DNA of 64,000 nt from Pseudomonas oryzihabitans (GTDB lineage: Bacteria; Pseudomonadota; Gammaproteobacteria; Pseudomonadales; Pseudomonadaceae). Both the position numbers and the translations under genes were made by a program. The notes below the pieces were generated by a model. It saw only the letters and a program-made list of their open reading frames with translations, did no database searches and had not been told where the DNA came from. The number at the start of each line of letters is the position of its first letter. The first letter of the stretch is position 1. The DNA is taken from the NCBI RefSeq assembly GCF_001518815.1, contig NZ_CP013987.1, positions 1,095,001 through 1,159,000 on the forward strand, in the 5' to 3' direction. Shown here piece after piece: positions 44,485 through 55,400 of this stretch.

Positions 44485-47052
44485 TCAGGACCTGCTGGCG
44501 TCACCTTCTGGCGCCCGCGGCAGATAGAGCGAAATGCAGGTACCCACGCCCGTCGTGCTGTCTACCTGGATCTGCCCGCCCGATTGGTGCACGAAGCCGT
44601 GCACCATGGACAGCCCCAGTCCGGTGCCCTGGCCTGGCGGCTTGGTGGTGAAGAAGGGATCGAAGATCCGCTCCCGGATCTCCGGCGCGATGCCGGTACC
44701 GGTATCGCTTACCTTGACCCTCACGTAATCGCCCGTGGGCAGCCCTTCCGGCCGGTCAGCGGCTGCCTCGGGCAGATTCGCCGTGGACAGTAGCAGCTGG
44801 CCGCCTTGGGGCATGGCGTCACGGGCGTTGATCGCCAGATTCAACAGGGCGCTTTCCAGCTGCACCGCATCGATCACTGTGAGCCACAACGGCTCCGCGG
44901 GCTGTGCCTGGACCTCGATCGCCGGGCCGACGCTGCGGCGGATCAGTTCTTCCATGGCCAGCATCAGCTCGTTCACGTCGGTGGGCTTGGGTTCCAGCGT
45001 CTGCCGGCGGGAAAAGGCCAGCAGCCGCTGGGTCAGGGAGGCGGCGCGCGCAGCGTAGGCCTGGGCGCCGCCAAGCAGCCGGTCGAGCTGATCGGTGCGA
45101 TTCTGCTGCAGGCGGCGCTCGATCAATTCCAGACTGCCGATGATGCCGGCCAGCAGATTGTTGAAGTCGTGGGCGATGCCGCCGGTCAACTGGCCGATGG
45201 CTTCCATCTTCTGCGCCTGGTGCAGGGCCTGCTGCGCCTGGGTCAATTCGGCGGTGCGTTCGACGACCCGCTGTTCGAGCGTTTCGTTGGCGGTGCGTAC
45301 CGCCTGGAACAGTTGAGCCTGCTCGATGGCGAGGGCGGCGCGGGCGGCCAGCGCGGCCATCAGCCGTTCGTGACGGAGGTTGAAGCGACCCGGTTCGGGA
45401 TGTCCGAAGAAGAGTCCACCCAGCACCGTTCCGTTGCGGGCGACCACCGAGACGGCCAGGTAGCTGCGTACTGACAGGGGCCCGACCAGCAGGCCCTGAT
45501 GCGGTTCGGAGCGGGACGGGTGCGAATCGCTGGCCACGTCGTCGACGCGAATCACGCCTTCGCCGCCCAAGGGTGGGGCGAACAGGGCGGTGGCATCCGG
45601 ATCGCCCTGGTGTTCGAAAGCGGCACGCTCGGCGCCAGACAGGGTGAGGCGCTGCAGATGCCCGCTGTTTTCCTCATGCTGCTGATTGAGGTAGGCGCCA
45701 AGGCGCGCCCCGGTCAGCTCTACCCCGGCATCGGTCACCGTCTGCACCAGGTACGCCAGATCCAGCTGGCTGGCCAGCTCCGTATCGATGCGTTTGAGGG
45801 CTTCCAGGGTACGGGTTTCTTCGCGCAACTCGGCTTCGGCCTGCTTGCGGTCGCTGATGTCGACGACGAATTCGAAGGCGCTGCCATCGGGCAGGCGCTT
45901 GGCCGCCACCAGGGCCCAGCCGACGGAGCCGTCACGCCGCCGGTAGCTGCGTTCGTCGGGCGGCAGCTGATCGCCAGCCTGGCTCAGGGTTGGCGCCGGC
46001 CAGCGGATATGCCCAGCCAGGAGGTCCTGACGAGCGTGACCGCTCATGCGCAGGAAGGCATCGTTGGCATCGATGAGATGGCCTTCGGCGTCGAAGCAGA
46101 GGGCGCCCACCGTCTCGATTTCCAGGGCGGTGCGAAAACGTCGCTCGCTGGCTTCGAGGGCGGCGCGGGCCAGATGGGCTTCGGTGACGTCCTGCCCCTG
46201 GCAGAAGATGCCGATCACCTGGCCGGCTTCGTCGGTCAGGGGCTCGTAGATGAAGTCGAGATAGAGGGTACGAACCGGCTCGCCTTCGGTCTCCAGGCGC
46301 ATCGGCATATGTTCGGCGACGAAGCGGCGGCCACTCCGGTACACCTGTTCGAGCCACTCGAAGTAGCCCTGATTCTGCAATTCGGGAAAGACGTCGCGTA
46401 CTTTGAGGCCTTCACAGGGACGGTCGTCGAACAACCGGCGGAAGGCGACATTGACGAAGTCGAAGACGTGATCCGGGCCGCGCACGATGGCGACGAAGCC
46501 AGGCGCCTGCTCGAACATCCGCCGCTGGCGTGCGGCGTCGGCGGCGCGGCGTCGTTCTTCGAGGATACGCTGGGTGGTCTCGTGCCCCTGGTTGAACAGC
46601 CCGGCGATCTCACCGCCCTCGCCGCGGATGGGCGTGAAGCTGTAGTTCCAGTAGGTCTCGGTGACCACGCCCTGGCGCACCATCGGCAGCAGCTGATCGA
46701 AGACGGAAAAGCCCTGGCCGGTGGTCAGCACCTGCTCGAACTGAGGACCGACCACCGGCCAGATGTCCTGCCAGACCTCCTGGGCGGGACGCCCCAGGGC
46801 CCAGGGATGGCGCTCGGCGGGGATCGGTGACCAGGCGTCGTTGTAGAGCAGCAGCAGGTCAGGGCCCCAGTAGATGGCCGTGGGAAAGCTGGAATTCAGA
46901 CAGATACTGAGGGCGGATCGGAGGGACTGCGGCCACTGGGACGGCGGGCCCAGCGGCGAGTCCGACCAATCGTGGGTGCGCAGCCGGGCGCCCATGTCAC
47001 CGCCGCCGGCGAGAAAATCCAGTTCGTTCCAGTCGGCAATCTGCGCTGCCAT
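44485..47052 (-). CDS. PAS/GAF sensor histidine kinase
   Basis: An 855-residue cytoplasmic-looking sensor kinase; no clear membrane helix. Order of parts: N-terminal PAS-like region (about 30-165), second PAS (about 175-295), third PAS (about 300-405), GAF (about 420-580), coiled coil, HisKA with His628 in [13 protein letters not shown], and HATPase with N742 ([10 protein letters not shown]), [14 protein letters not shown] and [14 protein letters not shown]. No receiver domain and no response regulator gene beside it, so it is an orphan kinase. GGAG lies about 9 bases before the ATG. Signal and partner unknown. Confidence 0.92.
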   Translation of the reverse strand: MAAQIADWNELDFLAGGGDMGARLRTHDWSDSPLGPPSQWPQSLRSALSICLNSSFPTAIYWGPDLLLLYNDAWSPIPAERHPWALGRPAQEVWQDIWPVVGPQFEQVLTTGQGFSVFDQLLPMVRQGVVTETYWNYSFTPIRGEGGEIAGLFNQGHETTQRILEERRRAADAARQRRMFEQAPGFVAIVRGPDHVFDFVNVAFRRLFDDRPCEGLKVRDVFPELQNQGYFEWLEQVYRSGRRFVAEHMPMRLETEGEPVRTLYLDFIYEPLTDEAGQVIGIFCQGQDVTEAHLARAALEASERRFRTALEIETVGALCFDAEGHLIDANDAFLRMSGHARQDLLAGHIRWPAPTLSQAGDQLPPDERSYRRRDGSVGWALVAAKRLPDGSAFEFVVDISDRKQAEAELREETRTLEALKRIDTELASQLDLAYLVQTVTDAGVELTGARLGAYLNQQHEENSGHLQRLTLSGAERAAFEHQGDPDATALFAPPLGGEGVIRVDDVASDSHPSRSEPHQGLLVGPLSVRSYLAVSVVARNGTVLGGLFFGHPEPGRFNLRHERLMAALAARAALAIEQAQLFQAVRTANETLEQRVVERTAELTQAQQALHQAQKMEAIGQLTGGIAHDFNNLLAGIIGSLELIERRLQQNRTDQLDRLLGGAQAYAARAASLTQRLLAFSRRQTLEPKPTDVNELMLAMEELIRRSVGPAIEVQAQPAEPLWLTVIDAVQLESALLNLAINARDAMPQGGQLLLSTANLPEAAADRPEGLPTGDYVRVKVSDTGTGIAPEIRERIFDPFFTTKPPGQGTGLGLSMVHGFVHQSGGQIQVDSTTGVGTCISLYLPRAPEGDASRS

Positions 47053-47152
47053 CGGTTATGTCTCCCCAGCCACTTCTGCAGTTCCAGGCGTTCTGACCAC
47101 AATCGCACCGGAACTGCAGGACCGCGACGAGTTTTTTTAGTTCGCGTCTGCC

Positions 47153-48481
47153 TTACAGCCGCGGCGTGTAGCGCTCTACGGCTTCCGGCAGGGCCCAGCC
47201 GGCGGCGAAGGCGAAGATCAGCAGGATCAGCGGCAGCAGCACCAGCCAGGTCCGGGTCGGGATCGGCTCCAGACGATTGCCGCCGGTCTTCTGCAGCAGG
47301 GCGAGACTCAGGCCGCAGAAGCCGCCGGCGAGCAGGGCGCCGGCGAGGACATCGGTGGGCCAGTGTACCCCCAGATAGACGCGGCTCAGGGCGATGAGCA
47401 CCGCCGGTAGCGCAGCGATCACCAGCCAGGCGAGGCGCCCGCGTGGGCCGTAGCGACGCCCGACCAGGATGCCGAGGGTCAGGAAGAAGGCGAAGGAGGC
47501 CGAGCTGTGGCCGCTGGGCAGACTGTAGGTGGTGAGCGGCTCGGCGAGCACGTCCGGCCGGGCGCGGGCCAGCAGATTCTTCAGCTGGCCATTGGCGAGG
47601 GCGGTACCCAGGGTGGTACCCACGGCGAACAGCAGCGGACGCCACTGGCGGAAGCCGGCCAGCACCAGGGTGAGCACTGCCGCGACGATCAGCTGGGTGC
47701 GAAAGTCGCCCATGCGGGTGACGACCACGGCGACCAGGTTGAGCCAGTTCTCGCGATGCGCCTGGACCAGCGCCATCAGGCCTTCGTCGAAGGCGCGCAG
47801 ATGATGCCAGCCAAACAGCAGCGCCAGCAGGCCGGCCAGGCAGAGGGCGCCACTGAGCAGGGTGGTGCCGGCCCGCTCGCGCCAGGCGCCATGGGCGATG
47901 ACGCTCGCCAGCAGGACGATCCCGCCCGCCACGACGCCCGCCTGATACCAGAACCCCTCGGGTAGCGGCAGGCGCAAGGCTGCCCCGGCTACCCAGCCTG
48001 GTCCCAGTGCGGCGATCGACCAGCCAGCCGCTGCCACCAGGCTGACGGCGGCGAACTTCACCAAGGGCATGTCGAGCATGCCGGCGATCAGCGGCAGCAG
48101 CGGGCGCAAGGGGCCGATGAAGCGGCCGACCAGCAGACTGGCCACGCCGTACTTGTGGATGAAGTCCTCCGCGCGGCTGATCCATTCGGGATGGGTGCGC
48201 AGGCCCGGCAGGCGGCGAATGCGCTCGTGGAAATGGCGGCCGAGGAAATACGACACGGCATCGCCGAGGATGCCACCCAGGAAGCCGAGCAGAAGGGTAT
48301 CGAGGAGGTTCATGGCGCCGTTGCCGGCGGCGATGGAAATGGCGAACAGCACCACCGTGCCAGGCACCACCAGACCGGCCAGGGCCAGGCATTCGAGAAA
48401 GGCTACGACGAAGATGGCAACGCCGAGCCACTCATTGTGATGGGTGATCCACTGGGTGAGGCCGGCGAACAGTTCCGTCAT
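47153..48481 (-). CDS. DedA-PAP2 fusion membrane protein
   Basis: A 442-residue inner-membrane protein in two parts. Residues ~1-165: DedA/SNARE-associated (VTT) domain, with GRFIGPLRPLLPLIAG (119-134) typical of the family, linked to lipid carrier handling. Residues ~215-400: PAP2 phosphatase with its three motifs K301...RP309, PSGH 322-325, and SRVYLGVH 366-373 (catalytic His325 and His373). The pair suggests handling and dephosphorylation of a polyprenyl or phospholipid phosphate. It lies 63 bases downstream of wssI on the same strand and may be co-transcribed, but a link to cellulose is not shown. Confidence 0.9.
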   Translation of the reverse strand: MTELFAGLTQWITHHNEWLGVAIFVVAFLECLALAGLVVPGTVVLFAISIAAGNGAMNLLDTLLLGFLGGILGDAVSYFLGRHFHERIRRLPGLRTHPEWISRAEDFIHKYGVASLLVGRFIGPLRPLLPLIAGMLDMPLVKFAAVSLVAAAGWSIAALGPGWVAGAALRLPLPEGFWYQAGVVAGGIVLLASVIAHGAWRERAGTTLLSGALCLAGLLALLFGWHHLRAFDEGLMALVQAHRENWLNLVAVVVTRMGDFRTQLIVAAVLTLVLAGFRQWRPLLFAVGTTLGTALANGQLKNLLARARPDVLAEPLTTYSLPSGHSSASFAFFLTLGILVGRRYGPRGRLAWLVIAALPAVLIALSRVYLGVHWPTDVLAGALLAGGFCGLSLALLQKTGGNRLEPIPTRTWLVLLPLILLIFAFAAGWALPEAVERYTPRL

Positions 48482-48544
48482 CGAAAGGCTTCCTGGGGGC
48501 TAAGGGCTGCGTCCTCAGACCCGTAGGAAAAGCCTTTGGTTGCC

Positions 48545-49690
48545 TCAAGGACGCGGATCGAGACGTAACGCCTCGGGGCCCGGGGATTGTAAATCGCGCT
48601 CGGGAATTTCCCAGACCAATAACTGTGGCGGGGTTTGTCGGAAGGCGGGGCTGGCAAAGTAGTCCCGCGCCGCACCGGCGAAGTGGCCGCCGTCCTTGGC
48701 GAAGCGCCCGACGCTGGCGCCCAGGGCCTGCTCCAGGAAGGGCAGGAAGTTGGAGTTGCGCGAGAAGGAGGTACCGATCACCGCGACATTGGGCAGGTCG
48801 CCATCGCCGAAGAGGTCGTCGCTGGCACTGGGGGGCACGCGGCTGTCGACCTGGGTCAGGCTCGGCTGCTCGGGGGTGGGTTGCAGGCGCGGAGGCAGCC
48901 AGTCCAGGCCGGCCAGGCGGACCAGGTCGCCAGGGCGGGTCGTTGGCGGCTGCGCCGTGCGGCTGAACTCCCGCGCCGGGGTGGCCTGGAAGGGCAAGGC
49001 CTGGAGGTAGGCAGCCAGGGCGCGGGCGGCGGCCTCGGCACCGGTTTCGTTCCAGTGGGTGTCGGTACGCAGGAAGGCATTACTGCCCAGGGGGGCGAGC
49101 ACCGCAGTGAGGTCGAGCACCGGCACCCGCGCCGCGCTGAGCATCCGCGTCCAGTCGGCGATGCGACTGGCGAAGGCGGCTGGCCGGCGCAGCCCGCAGA
49201 GCTGATCGGCGGCGATACGGCTCTTGTCCGGAACCACCGCGACCAGCAGCTGGATGTGCCGGGCGGCCAGCTGTTGCCGCAACTCGATCACCGTCTGGGC
49301 GCGGGCCCGGGCATTGGCGGCAGCCTGGCGCGGGACGTCGAGCTCCTCGGCGAGAAATAGCCAGTCGGGACAGCCCTGGCGTACCCGCGGACCGGTATCG
49401 CCAAGCAGTAACCAGCTGGCGCCCCGTTCCAGGCGGGCGGCTGCTTCCGGCAGCGGTGCCTTGGCCAGCTCCTTGGCGATGTGGTGGGTGATCTCACCTT
49501 CGAGCAGGGCATGCCGATCCACCTGCTCCGGCCAGAGCGAGAGCCGGTCGGTCAGCAGCGCCCAGGCGCAGGAGCCGAGGCCGATCGCCAGAAACAGGGC
49601 GAAGACGCCTCCGGCCAGGGGCGCCAGGCGCGTGCTGGCGGCACTGGGCGGCTGCGGGGCGGGCGAGGGCGGCAGGGCGGGAGCGCTCAT
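48545..49690 (-). CDS. wssI: Cellulose acetylation protein WssI (AlgJ/AlgX-like)
   Basis: A 381-residue periplasmic acetyltransferase-like protein. One N-terminal anchor helix (about 24-46) follows a Pro-rich start. The SGNH-like active site seen in AlgJ/AlgX is present: Asp210-X-His212 in RTDTHWNETG, and Ser308 in GTSFSRN. In alginate and acetylated cellulose systems this enzyme passes acetyl groups from the MBOAT protein to the polymer. It follows wssH by 10 bases and is the last wss-type gene. In SBW25 this is WssI. Identity by family and position; polymer specificity is inferred. Confidence 0.88.
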   Translation of the reverse strand: MSAPALPPSPAPQPPSAASTRLAPLAGGVFALFLAIGLGSCAWALLTDRLSLWPEQVDRHALLEGEITHHIAKELAKAPLPEAAARLERGASWLLLGDTGPRVRQGCPDWLFLAEELDVPRQAAANARARAQTVIELRQQLAARHIQLLVAVVPDKSRIAADQLCGLRRPAAFASRIADWTRMLSAARVPVLDLTAVLAPLGSNAFLRTDTHWNETGAEAAARALAAYLQALPFQATPAREFSRTAQPPTTRPGDLVRLAGLDWLPPRLQPTPEQPSLTQVDSRVPPSASDDLFGDGDLPNVAVIGTSFSRNSNFLPFLEQALGASVGRFAKDGGHFAGAARDYFASPAFRQTPPQLLVWEIPERDLQSPGPEALRLDPRP

Positions 49691-49700
49691 GACGGCGGCC

Positions 49701-51116
49701 TCAGAACTGGAAATAGAGGAAGGGCACGGCTTCGCGGCTGGCGATCAGCGCAAAACAGAGCAGGAAGCCGGCTATCGGCCAAAGGGCACCGACACCCCGC
49801 AGCAGGGCGCTGCCGGACAGACGCGCCTCGATGCGCGCCTGCCACAGCGGGGCGAGGATGCAGGCCACCCCCAGGGCGGCGGCCAGGCCGTGCACGGGTC
49901 TCAGGGTTACGGCCAGGGCATCGCCCAGGGCGAAGCCGTGCAGGCCGAACTGGCCGGCGTACATGGACAGCGCCGTGGCGAAGTCCGGCGCGCGGAACAG
50001 TGTCCAGGCCAGGGCCACGAACAGCAGGGTCAGGCCATGGGCCAGGGCACGCGGCAGCGGGCGACCACCGAGTTCGTCCCAGAGTCGGTCCAGGCACAGC
50101 GCCAGGCCGTGCAGCATGCCCCAGAGCAGGTAATTCCAGCTGTCGCCGCCATGCCAGAGGCCGGCGATGGCCATGGTCAGGAAGAGATTGCGGTAGGTGC
50201 GCCAGCGGCCGCCGCGGTTGCCACCCAGGGAGATATAGAGGTAGTCGCGCAGCCAGCTGGACAGCGACAGGTGCCAGCGCCGCCAGAAGTCCTGGATGCT
50301 GCGGGCGAGATAGGGCCGGTTGAAGTTTTCCGGGAAGTGGAAGCCCAGCATCAGGCCCAGGCCGATGGCCATGGCGCTGTAGCCGGCGAAGTCGAAGAAC
50401 AGTTGCAGCGAATAGGCCAGGCAGCCGATCCAGGCGTCAGCGAAGGACGGCTGGTCGAGGTGGAAGGCCACGTCCACCAGCGGCGACAGGGTGTCGGCCA
50501 CCAGTACCTTCATGCACAGGCCGATCATGAACCGGCGCGCGCCGAGGGCGAAATTCTCGCGATTGAACCAGCGCTGGTTGAGTTCGCGACGGACCCAGTC
50601 GTAGCGGATGATCGGCCCGGCGATGGAGTGGCCGAACATGGAGATGTAGGTGGCGTAGTTGACGAAGCTGCGCTCCACCGGCACCACGTGGCGATGGACA
50701 TCTACCAGGTAGGAAATCGCCTGCAGCACGATAAAGGACAGTCCGGCCGGCAGGGCCACCTTCTGCCAGTCCAGTGGCAGGGCGCCGGTCGTCACCAGCA
50801 CCTGACTCCAGGTGGCGGCGACGATGTTGGCGTACTTGTACCAGCAGAGCACCGCCAGGTTGATCACGATCAGCCCGGCAAGCAGCCGCAGCCGCGTCTT
50901 CGAGCCTTCGCGCGCGCGATCCACCAGCAACCCGCCGACCCAGGCCAACAACGCCAGGGCCATGTGCAGCAGCAGGAACAGCGGACTCAGCCAGCCGTAG
51001 AACAGCCAGCTGCCCACCAGCAGCACCCCGTTGCGCCCGCCGGGCCGCGCCAGGGCGTAGACCAGCAGGAACAGCGGCAGGAAGAGGGTGAGGAATTCCA
51101 GCGAGGCGAAGACCAT
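49701..51116 (-). CDS. wssH: Cellulose acetylation MBOAT protein WssH (AlgI-like)
   Basis: A 471-residue membrane-bound O-acyltransferase with about ten to eleven helices. AlgI/MBOAT blocks: FQLFFDFAGYSAMAIGLGLMLGF-type segment (about 260-282), FPENFNRPYLARSIQDFWRRWHLSLSSWLRDYLYI (in pieces, about 284-317) and the catalytic-His segment GLWHGGDSWNYLLWGMLHG (about 342-360). It is thought to bring acetyl groups across the inner membrane for WssI. Start ATG 51116, 13 bases after wssG. Confidence 0.93.
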   Translation of the reverse strand: MVFASLEFLTLFLPLFLLVYALARPGGRNGVLLVGSWLFYGWLSPLFLLLHMALALLAWVGGLLVDRAREGSKTRLRLLAGLIVINLAVLCWYKYANIVAATWSQVLVTTGALPLDWQKVALPAGLSFIVLQAISYLVDVHRHVVPVERSFVNYATYISMFGHSIAGPIIRYDWVRRELNQRWFNRENFALGARRFMIGLCMKVLVADTLSPLVDVAFHLDQPSFADAWIGCLAYSLQLFFDFAGYSAMAIGLGLMLGFHFPENFNRPYLARSIQDFWRRWHLSLSSWLRDYLYISLGGNRGGRWRTYRNLFLTMAIAGLWHGGDSWNYLLWGMLHGLALCLDRLWDELGGRPLPRALAHGLTLLFVALAWTLFRAPDFATALSMYAGQFGLHGFALGDALAVTLRPVHGLAAALGVACILAPLWQARIEARLSGSALLRGVGALWPIAGFLLCFALIASREAVPFLYFQF

Positions 51117-51129
51117 CGAGGGGCTGTCC

Positions 51130-51780
51130 TTAGTGGGCGATAGCGTCCTGGGTGGCGAGCAGACGCGGACCCGCGGCGCCGGGGAGCAGCAGCACGCTAT
51201 AGCGCTCGCCGGCCTTGAGTTCGCCCAGATCCAGCGGCGCGCCTTGCGGCTGACCGGCGCAGGTCAGTTGCACCTTGAGCGCCACGGCGTTGAGGCTGCG
51301 GCGCTGCAGGGTGCCGTCGGTGACGTCCTTGAAGATCTCGGCGTTGCGCCCCGCGGCCTGCAGCCCAGGTGCTGCGCACTGCGGATCCAGGCTGTAGAAG
51401 GCCAGGGAAGCCTTGAGGGCATTGAAATCGTCGGCTTGCTCGCGCACTAGGCGCTGCACCAGCGGCGTGCCGGGCAGGACCACCAGGGTGGCGAATTCAC
51501 CGGCCGCCACGGTCAGCTCCAGCGGAGCCTTGGCCGCGCCCTGGACCAGTTCGCCCTTGATGGCCTTGGCCGCCGGCACCGTCAGGTAGTCGGAGACCGG
51601 CTTGGCGGCTTCCAGCTGCAGGCGCGCGGCGGAGCCGGAGGCCTGCAGCGCCAGGGGCTCGCTGCCGGCATTGACGAATCTCAGGAAGGCCGAGTCCTCG
51701 CTGGGTCCGGTGGGGTAGAGGGAGACTTCCGCCTGGGCGACTCCGGTCGCCAGCAGGCCGAGCAGCAGCAGGGCCTTCAC
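51130..51780 (-). CDS. wssG: Cellulose acetylation protein WssG (AlgF-like)
   Basis: A 216-residue periplasmic protein of the AlgF family. It starts with GTG at 51780, overlapping the wssF stop (GTGA). The signal peptide is KALLLLGLLATGVAQA, cut before EVSLYPTG near residue 17. The mature part is mostly beta (FLRFVNAGSEPLALQA, LVVLPGTPLVQRLV). AlgF-like proteins help the O-acetylation machinery. A longer upstream open frame runs through wssF in another phase and is not used. In SBW25 the same place is held by WssG. Confidence 0.88.
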   Translation of the reverse strand: MKALLLLGLLATGVAQAEVSLYPTGPSEDSAFLRFVNAGSEPLALQASGSAARLQLEAAKPVSDYLTVPAAKAIKGELVQGAAKAPLELTVAAGEFATLVVLPGTPLVQRLVREQADDFNALKASLAFYSLDPQCAAPGLQAAGRNAEIFKDVTDGTLQRRSLNAVALKVQLTCAGQPQGAPLDLGELKAGERYSVLLLPGAAGPRLLATQDAIAH

Positions 51781-52442
51781 TGGGCGGCTCCCTTGAGCTT
51801 GTCGGCGGGCAGCTTGTTCAGGGCGTCGACGATCGCCGAGCTCCAAGACTTGTAGCCCTGGCCGGTGAGGTGCTGGCCGTCGATGGTGGCCCACTGACCG
51901 GGCTTGGCGAAGCTCAGGGAGTCGATGTAGCTGCAGGGCGCGACGTTGTTGGCGAGGAAGCCGGACATCAGCTTGACCCGGTCGAAGGTCTTGCCGTACT
52001 TGCCGCCCTCGGTGCCCCAGGTCGGGCCGACCCAGGCGCAATGGGTCTTGGTCGCGGCGATGGCCTTGGTCAGGCTGGTGGTCTGCTGCCAGACCCAGGT
52101 CTTGGGAAAGCTGGGATTGGTGTAGCTGGCCATGGTGTCGCCCATGACGATCAGCACCAGGTCGGGCTTGTCGGCGGCGATGAGTTCGTTGATCGGCTGG
52201 GTGGCGGCCTTGCCGCCGAGCACCACGGCCTTGTCGCCGTTACGCCGCTCGGCGCCGCCACAGGTGCCGGGGGTGACCTTGAGCCAGTCGCCGGCGTTGC
52301 TCCCGCAGATACCCAGGGTATGCACCTTGGCGCCTTGCTGCACCAGGCTGTCCTGCAGCGCGCCGATCAGGTAGTCGGGGGTGGCCAGGTGGCTGTCGCC
52401 GATCATGAGAATGGTAAGGCCGGTAAGGAGGCTGGCTGCCAT
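51777..52442 (-). CDS. wssF: SGNH/GDSL-type hydrolase, WssF-like
   Basis: A 221-residue SGNH-type enzyme: block I GDSHLATPDY (Ser16), block with DGQHLT (Asp188, His191) as the rest of the catalytic triad. The N-terminus TGLTILM is hydrophobic but there is no clear full signal peptide; export, if needed, is uncertain. In wss operons WssF lies between WssE (BcsC) and WssG and is needed for polymer acetylation or acetyl presentation. Start ATG 52442, 14 bases after bcsC. Function by position and fold; an acetyl-handling role is inferred. Confidence 0.85.
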   Translation of the reverse strand: MAASLLTGLTILMIGDSHLATPDYLIGALQDSLVQQGAKVHTLGICGSNAGDWLKVTPGTCGGAERRNGDKAVVLGGKAATQPINELIAADKPDLVLIVMGDTMASYTNPSFPKTWVWQQTTSLTKAIAATKTHCAWVGPTWGTEGGKYGKTFDRVKLMSGFLANNVAPCSYIDSLSFAKPGQWATIDGQHLTGQGYKSWSSAIVDALNKLPADKLKGAAQ

Positions 52443-52456
52443 GGGAGCTCCGTGAA

Positions 52457-55400
52457 TCAGTTGTCGTAAGGGGAACGATAGGGACTGACCGGCAGGGCGA
52501 GTGCGCGGTCCTGGGGTTCCAGCGCATAGCGCAGATAGACGGCGCCATTGAGCTGTTGGAAATCGCGGCCGTTGTCGACGCCGAGGTTGCCGCCGACGAA
52601 CAGCTGGCGCCCGAGCTGGTACTCGGTGGCGCCATGAAGGCTGTAGCCGAGACTGGTCTTGCTCTGGCCGCCATAGGCCGCCGGGGCGCCGAGCGCCTGG
52701 CTCGCCGCGGCCTGCAGCCGGGCGTCGGTCGGATAGAAATCGGCGCCGTCCTGCACGATGCGCTGCACGCCCACCGCGCCACGTAGCTGCCAGGTCCAGC
52801 GGTCGGTGCGCTGCGACCAGGTCAGGGGCACGCCCAGGGCGTAGAAGCGCTGGGGGCTGAAGTAGCCGCCATGGCCATAGGTGAAGAAGGCCTGGTTGTT
52901 GTCATAGGCGATGCCCGTGAGGGACAGACCCAGCGTCAGGCGGCTGTCTTCGCTGTTGATCAGATAGCGGTACAGCCCGGCACCCAGTTCGCCGCGGCTG
53001 TTGTCGGCGACATGATTGCCCAGCAGCCGGTACCAGGAGGCATAGGCATAGGCACCGAACTGGCTGTCGTCGTAGCCGAGCTGGCCGCGTACGCCATTGG
53101 CGGTCACGCCGCCCCATTGCTGGCCGGTACGGGCGTCCTCGCTGCCGGCGAAGGAGGTCAGGCTGTCGATCACCGCGCGGCGCGAGGCCGAGAGGGTATA
53201 GCGGCTGTTATCGGTCAGCGGCCGGTCCAGGCTCACCCCACCCACTGGCGTCGAATAGAGAAAGCCCAGGGGCGTGGTGCCGGCGTCGGCCTTGAGGCCG
53301 AGCTGCGGATCGCTGTAGGCCACCGCGAGGCCTACGCCGCTGTCGCTCTGGCTGCCCGGCGAGACATCCGGCGCGGCCTGGGTGGCGGCCGGACCGCCCC
53401 CGAAGCGACTGCGGGCATCGCGGCCGACGCTACCGGCGTTCAGGCTGACCGGGGTCACCCGCACGGCCAGGCGCACGTCGCCCAGCGGGAAGTCGATCTC
53501 CAGTGGCGCTTCCACGTCGGTGAGCTTGCCGAGGCCGCGCTCGTTATCGTTGCTGCGCACGGTCAGGCCCTGGGTGATCCGCGCGCTGCGCGTCTGCAGC
53601 AGGTCGTCGAGGGCGCGTTCGGCGGCGCTGTCGCGCGGGGCCTCGGCTACGTCCGCTGGCGGGGCGGTCTTGGCCGCCGCCAGCAACTGGTCGGCGGTCG
53701 GCGGAATGGCCTGGCTGGCGAGCGTGGCGCTACCGCGTCGTGGACCGAAGGGATTGGCGGGTGCATCCGCCAGGGGGCGTGCGGTTTCGGCATCCCGGCG
53801 CTGCACGGCAACCACCTGACGCAGCAGCTCGGTGGCCCGGCCTTCCCGGCCCAGCTGGCGATAGAGGCGGGCGGCATCGGTCAGTACCGCCACGTCGTCG
53901 GCGCCCAGGGCGACAGCGCGATCCAGGGCGCGATCGGCAAAGGCGGTGTCTCGTGCGCGCACGGCGGCATCGGCCGCGCCCAGTTGCAGGCGGGGATTGT
54001 CGGGCGCGCGGCGCAGCAGCGGTTCATAGAGCCGTAGCGCCTTGTCGGCGTCGCCATTGGCGAGGTAGAGCCGCGCCAGGGCGGTGTTGACCAGATCGTC
54101 GTCCGGGCGCTGGGCAAGGGCCGGCGCCAGGGTGTCGTAGGCGGTCACCAGATCGCCACGCTCGCGCAGCTGGTCGGCCTGACGCACCCGGTAGCGATAG
54201 AGCAGGTCTTCATAGCCCTGGCGCTGCGTGGCGCTCAGGCGCTGCCCCTGAAGGTCATGCAGCAGGGCGTTGACCTCGTCGTCGGCGCCACTGCGCAGCA
54301 GCACCTCGCCATATTGCAGGCGCAAGGCGGGATCGGGCGTGCGCTCGCGGGCCAGGACATCGCGCAGCAGGCGCAGACCGCGCTCGACGTCGCCTGCTTC
54401 GGCATAGGCCGCCGCCAGGCCGCCCAGGGCCGCGGCGCGTTCGCCGGCCTGCGGTTCCAGGGTTGCCAGCTGGCGGCGCGCGGCCTGCTGCTGGCCGCGG
54501 CGGGCCAGGTCGCGGGCGGCGCTGACCTTGGCGTCGAAGTCGAGATCGGCGGCCAGGCCGTTCATGGCCGGGCTGCGCTTGGCCGACGGGATGCGATCGA
54601 GCAGCTCGCGCGCCGCCGCGGGATCGTTCTGCTCCAGGGCGAACAGGGCGCGTACATAGAGCGCCTCGGGGCGCTGGGGATCCTTGGCCAGGCCGCTGTC
54701 CAGGGTCTGGCGGGCGGCCTGGGCCTGGCCCTGACGCAGCTGCAGACGGGCCAGGGCAAGCAAGGTCCAGACATCGTCCGGATCGGCACGCCGGGCGTCT
54801 TCCAGGGCGCGCCGGGCGCCCTGGAGATCGCCACGGCCTTCGGCCAGTTTGGCTTCCTGCAGGGCCTGGGTGGCCTTGAGCCGATCCAGGTTGCCGAGCT
54901 TGGCGCGCTCGGCTGGCGTCAGGGTGTCGAGCAGGCGCAGGGCCTCGGCGGGACGATCGCTTTCGGCGAGCAGGTCGATCAGGCCCCGACGGGCTTCGAG
55001 ATTGCGCGGATCCTGCTGCAGGATTCGCCGATAACCGGCCTCGGCGGCATCCAGTTGGCCGGTCTGGGCCTGCAGCCCGGCCAGGGCCAGCGGTGCCTCC
55101 GGACGCTTGGCATCCAGCCGCAGCGCCTGCTCCACCCGGGCGTGGGCGGTAGTGAAGTCGTTGGCTTGCTGGGCCTTGCGAGCCTGGGCGAGCAGGGCCC
55201 AGTAGCGCACCTCCGCCAAGGGCGCCTGCCAGCGCGCACCGCCCGGTTGGCGGCTGGCGCGGCTCAAGAGATCCTCGGCGTCGCTGAAGCGCTCCTGGCG
55301 CTGGCGGACGATACCCAGTCCGCCCAGGGCGTTGGCATCGTTAGGGGCCGTCTTGAGGCGTGCCTGGAAGGCGCTTTCGGCCTCGCCCAGCTCATTGCGG

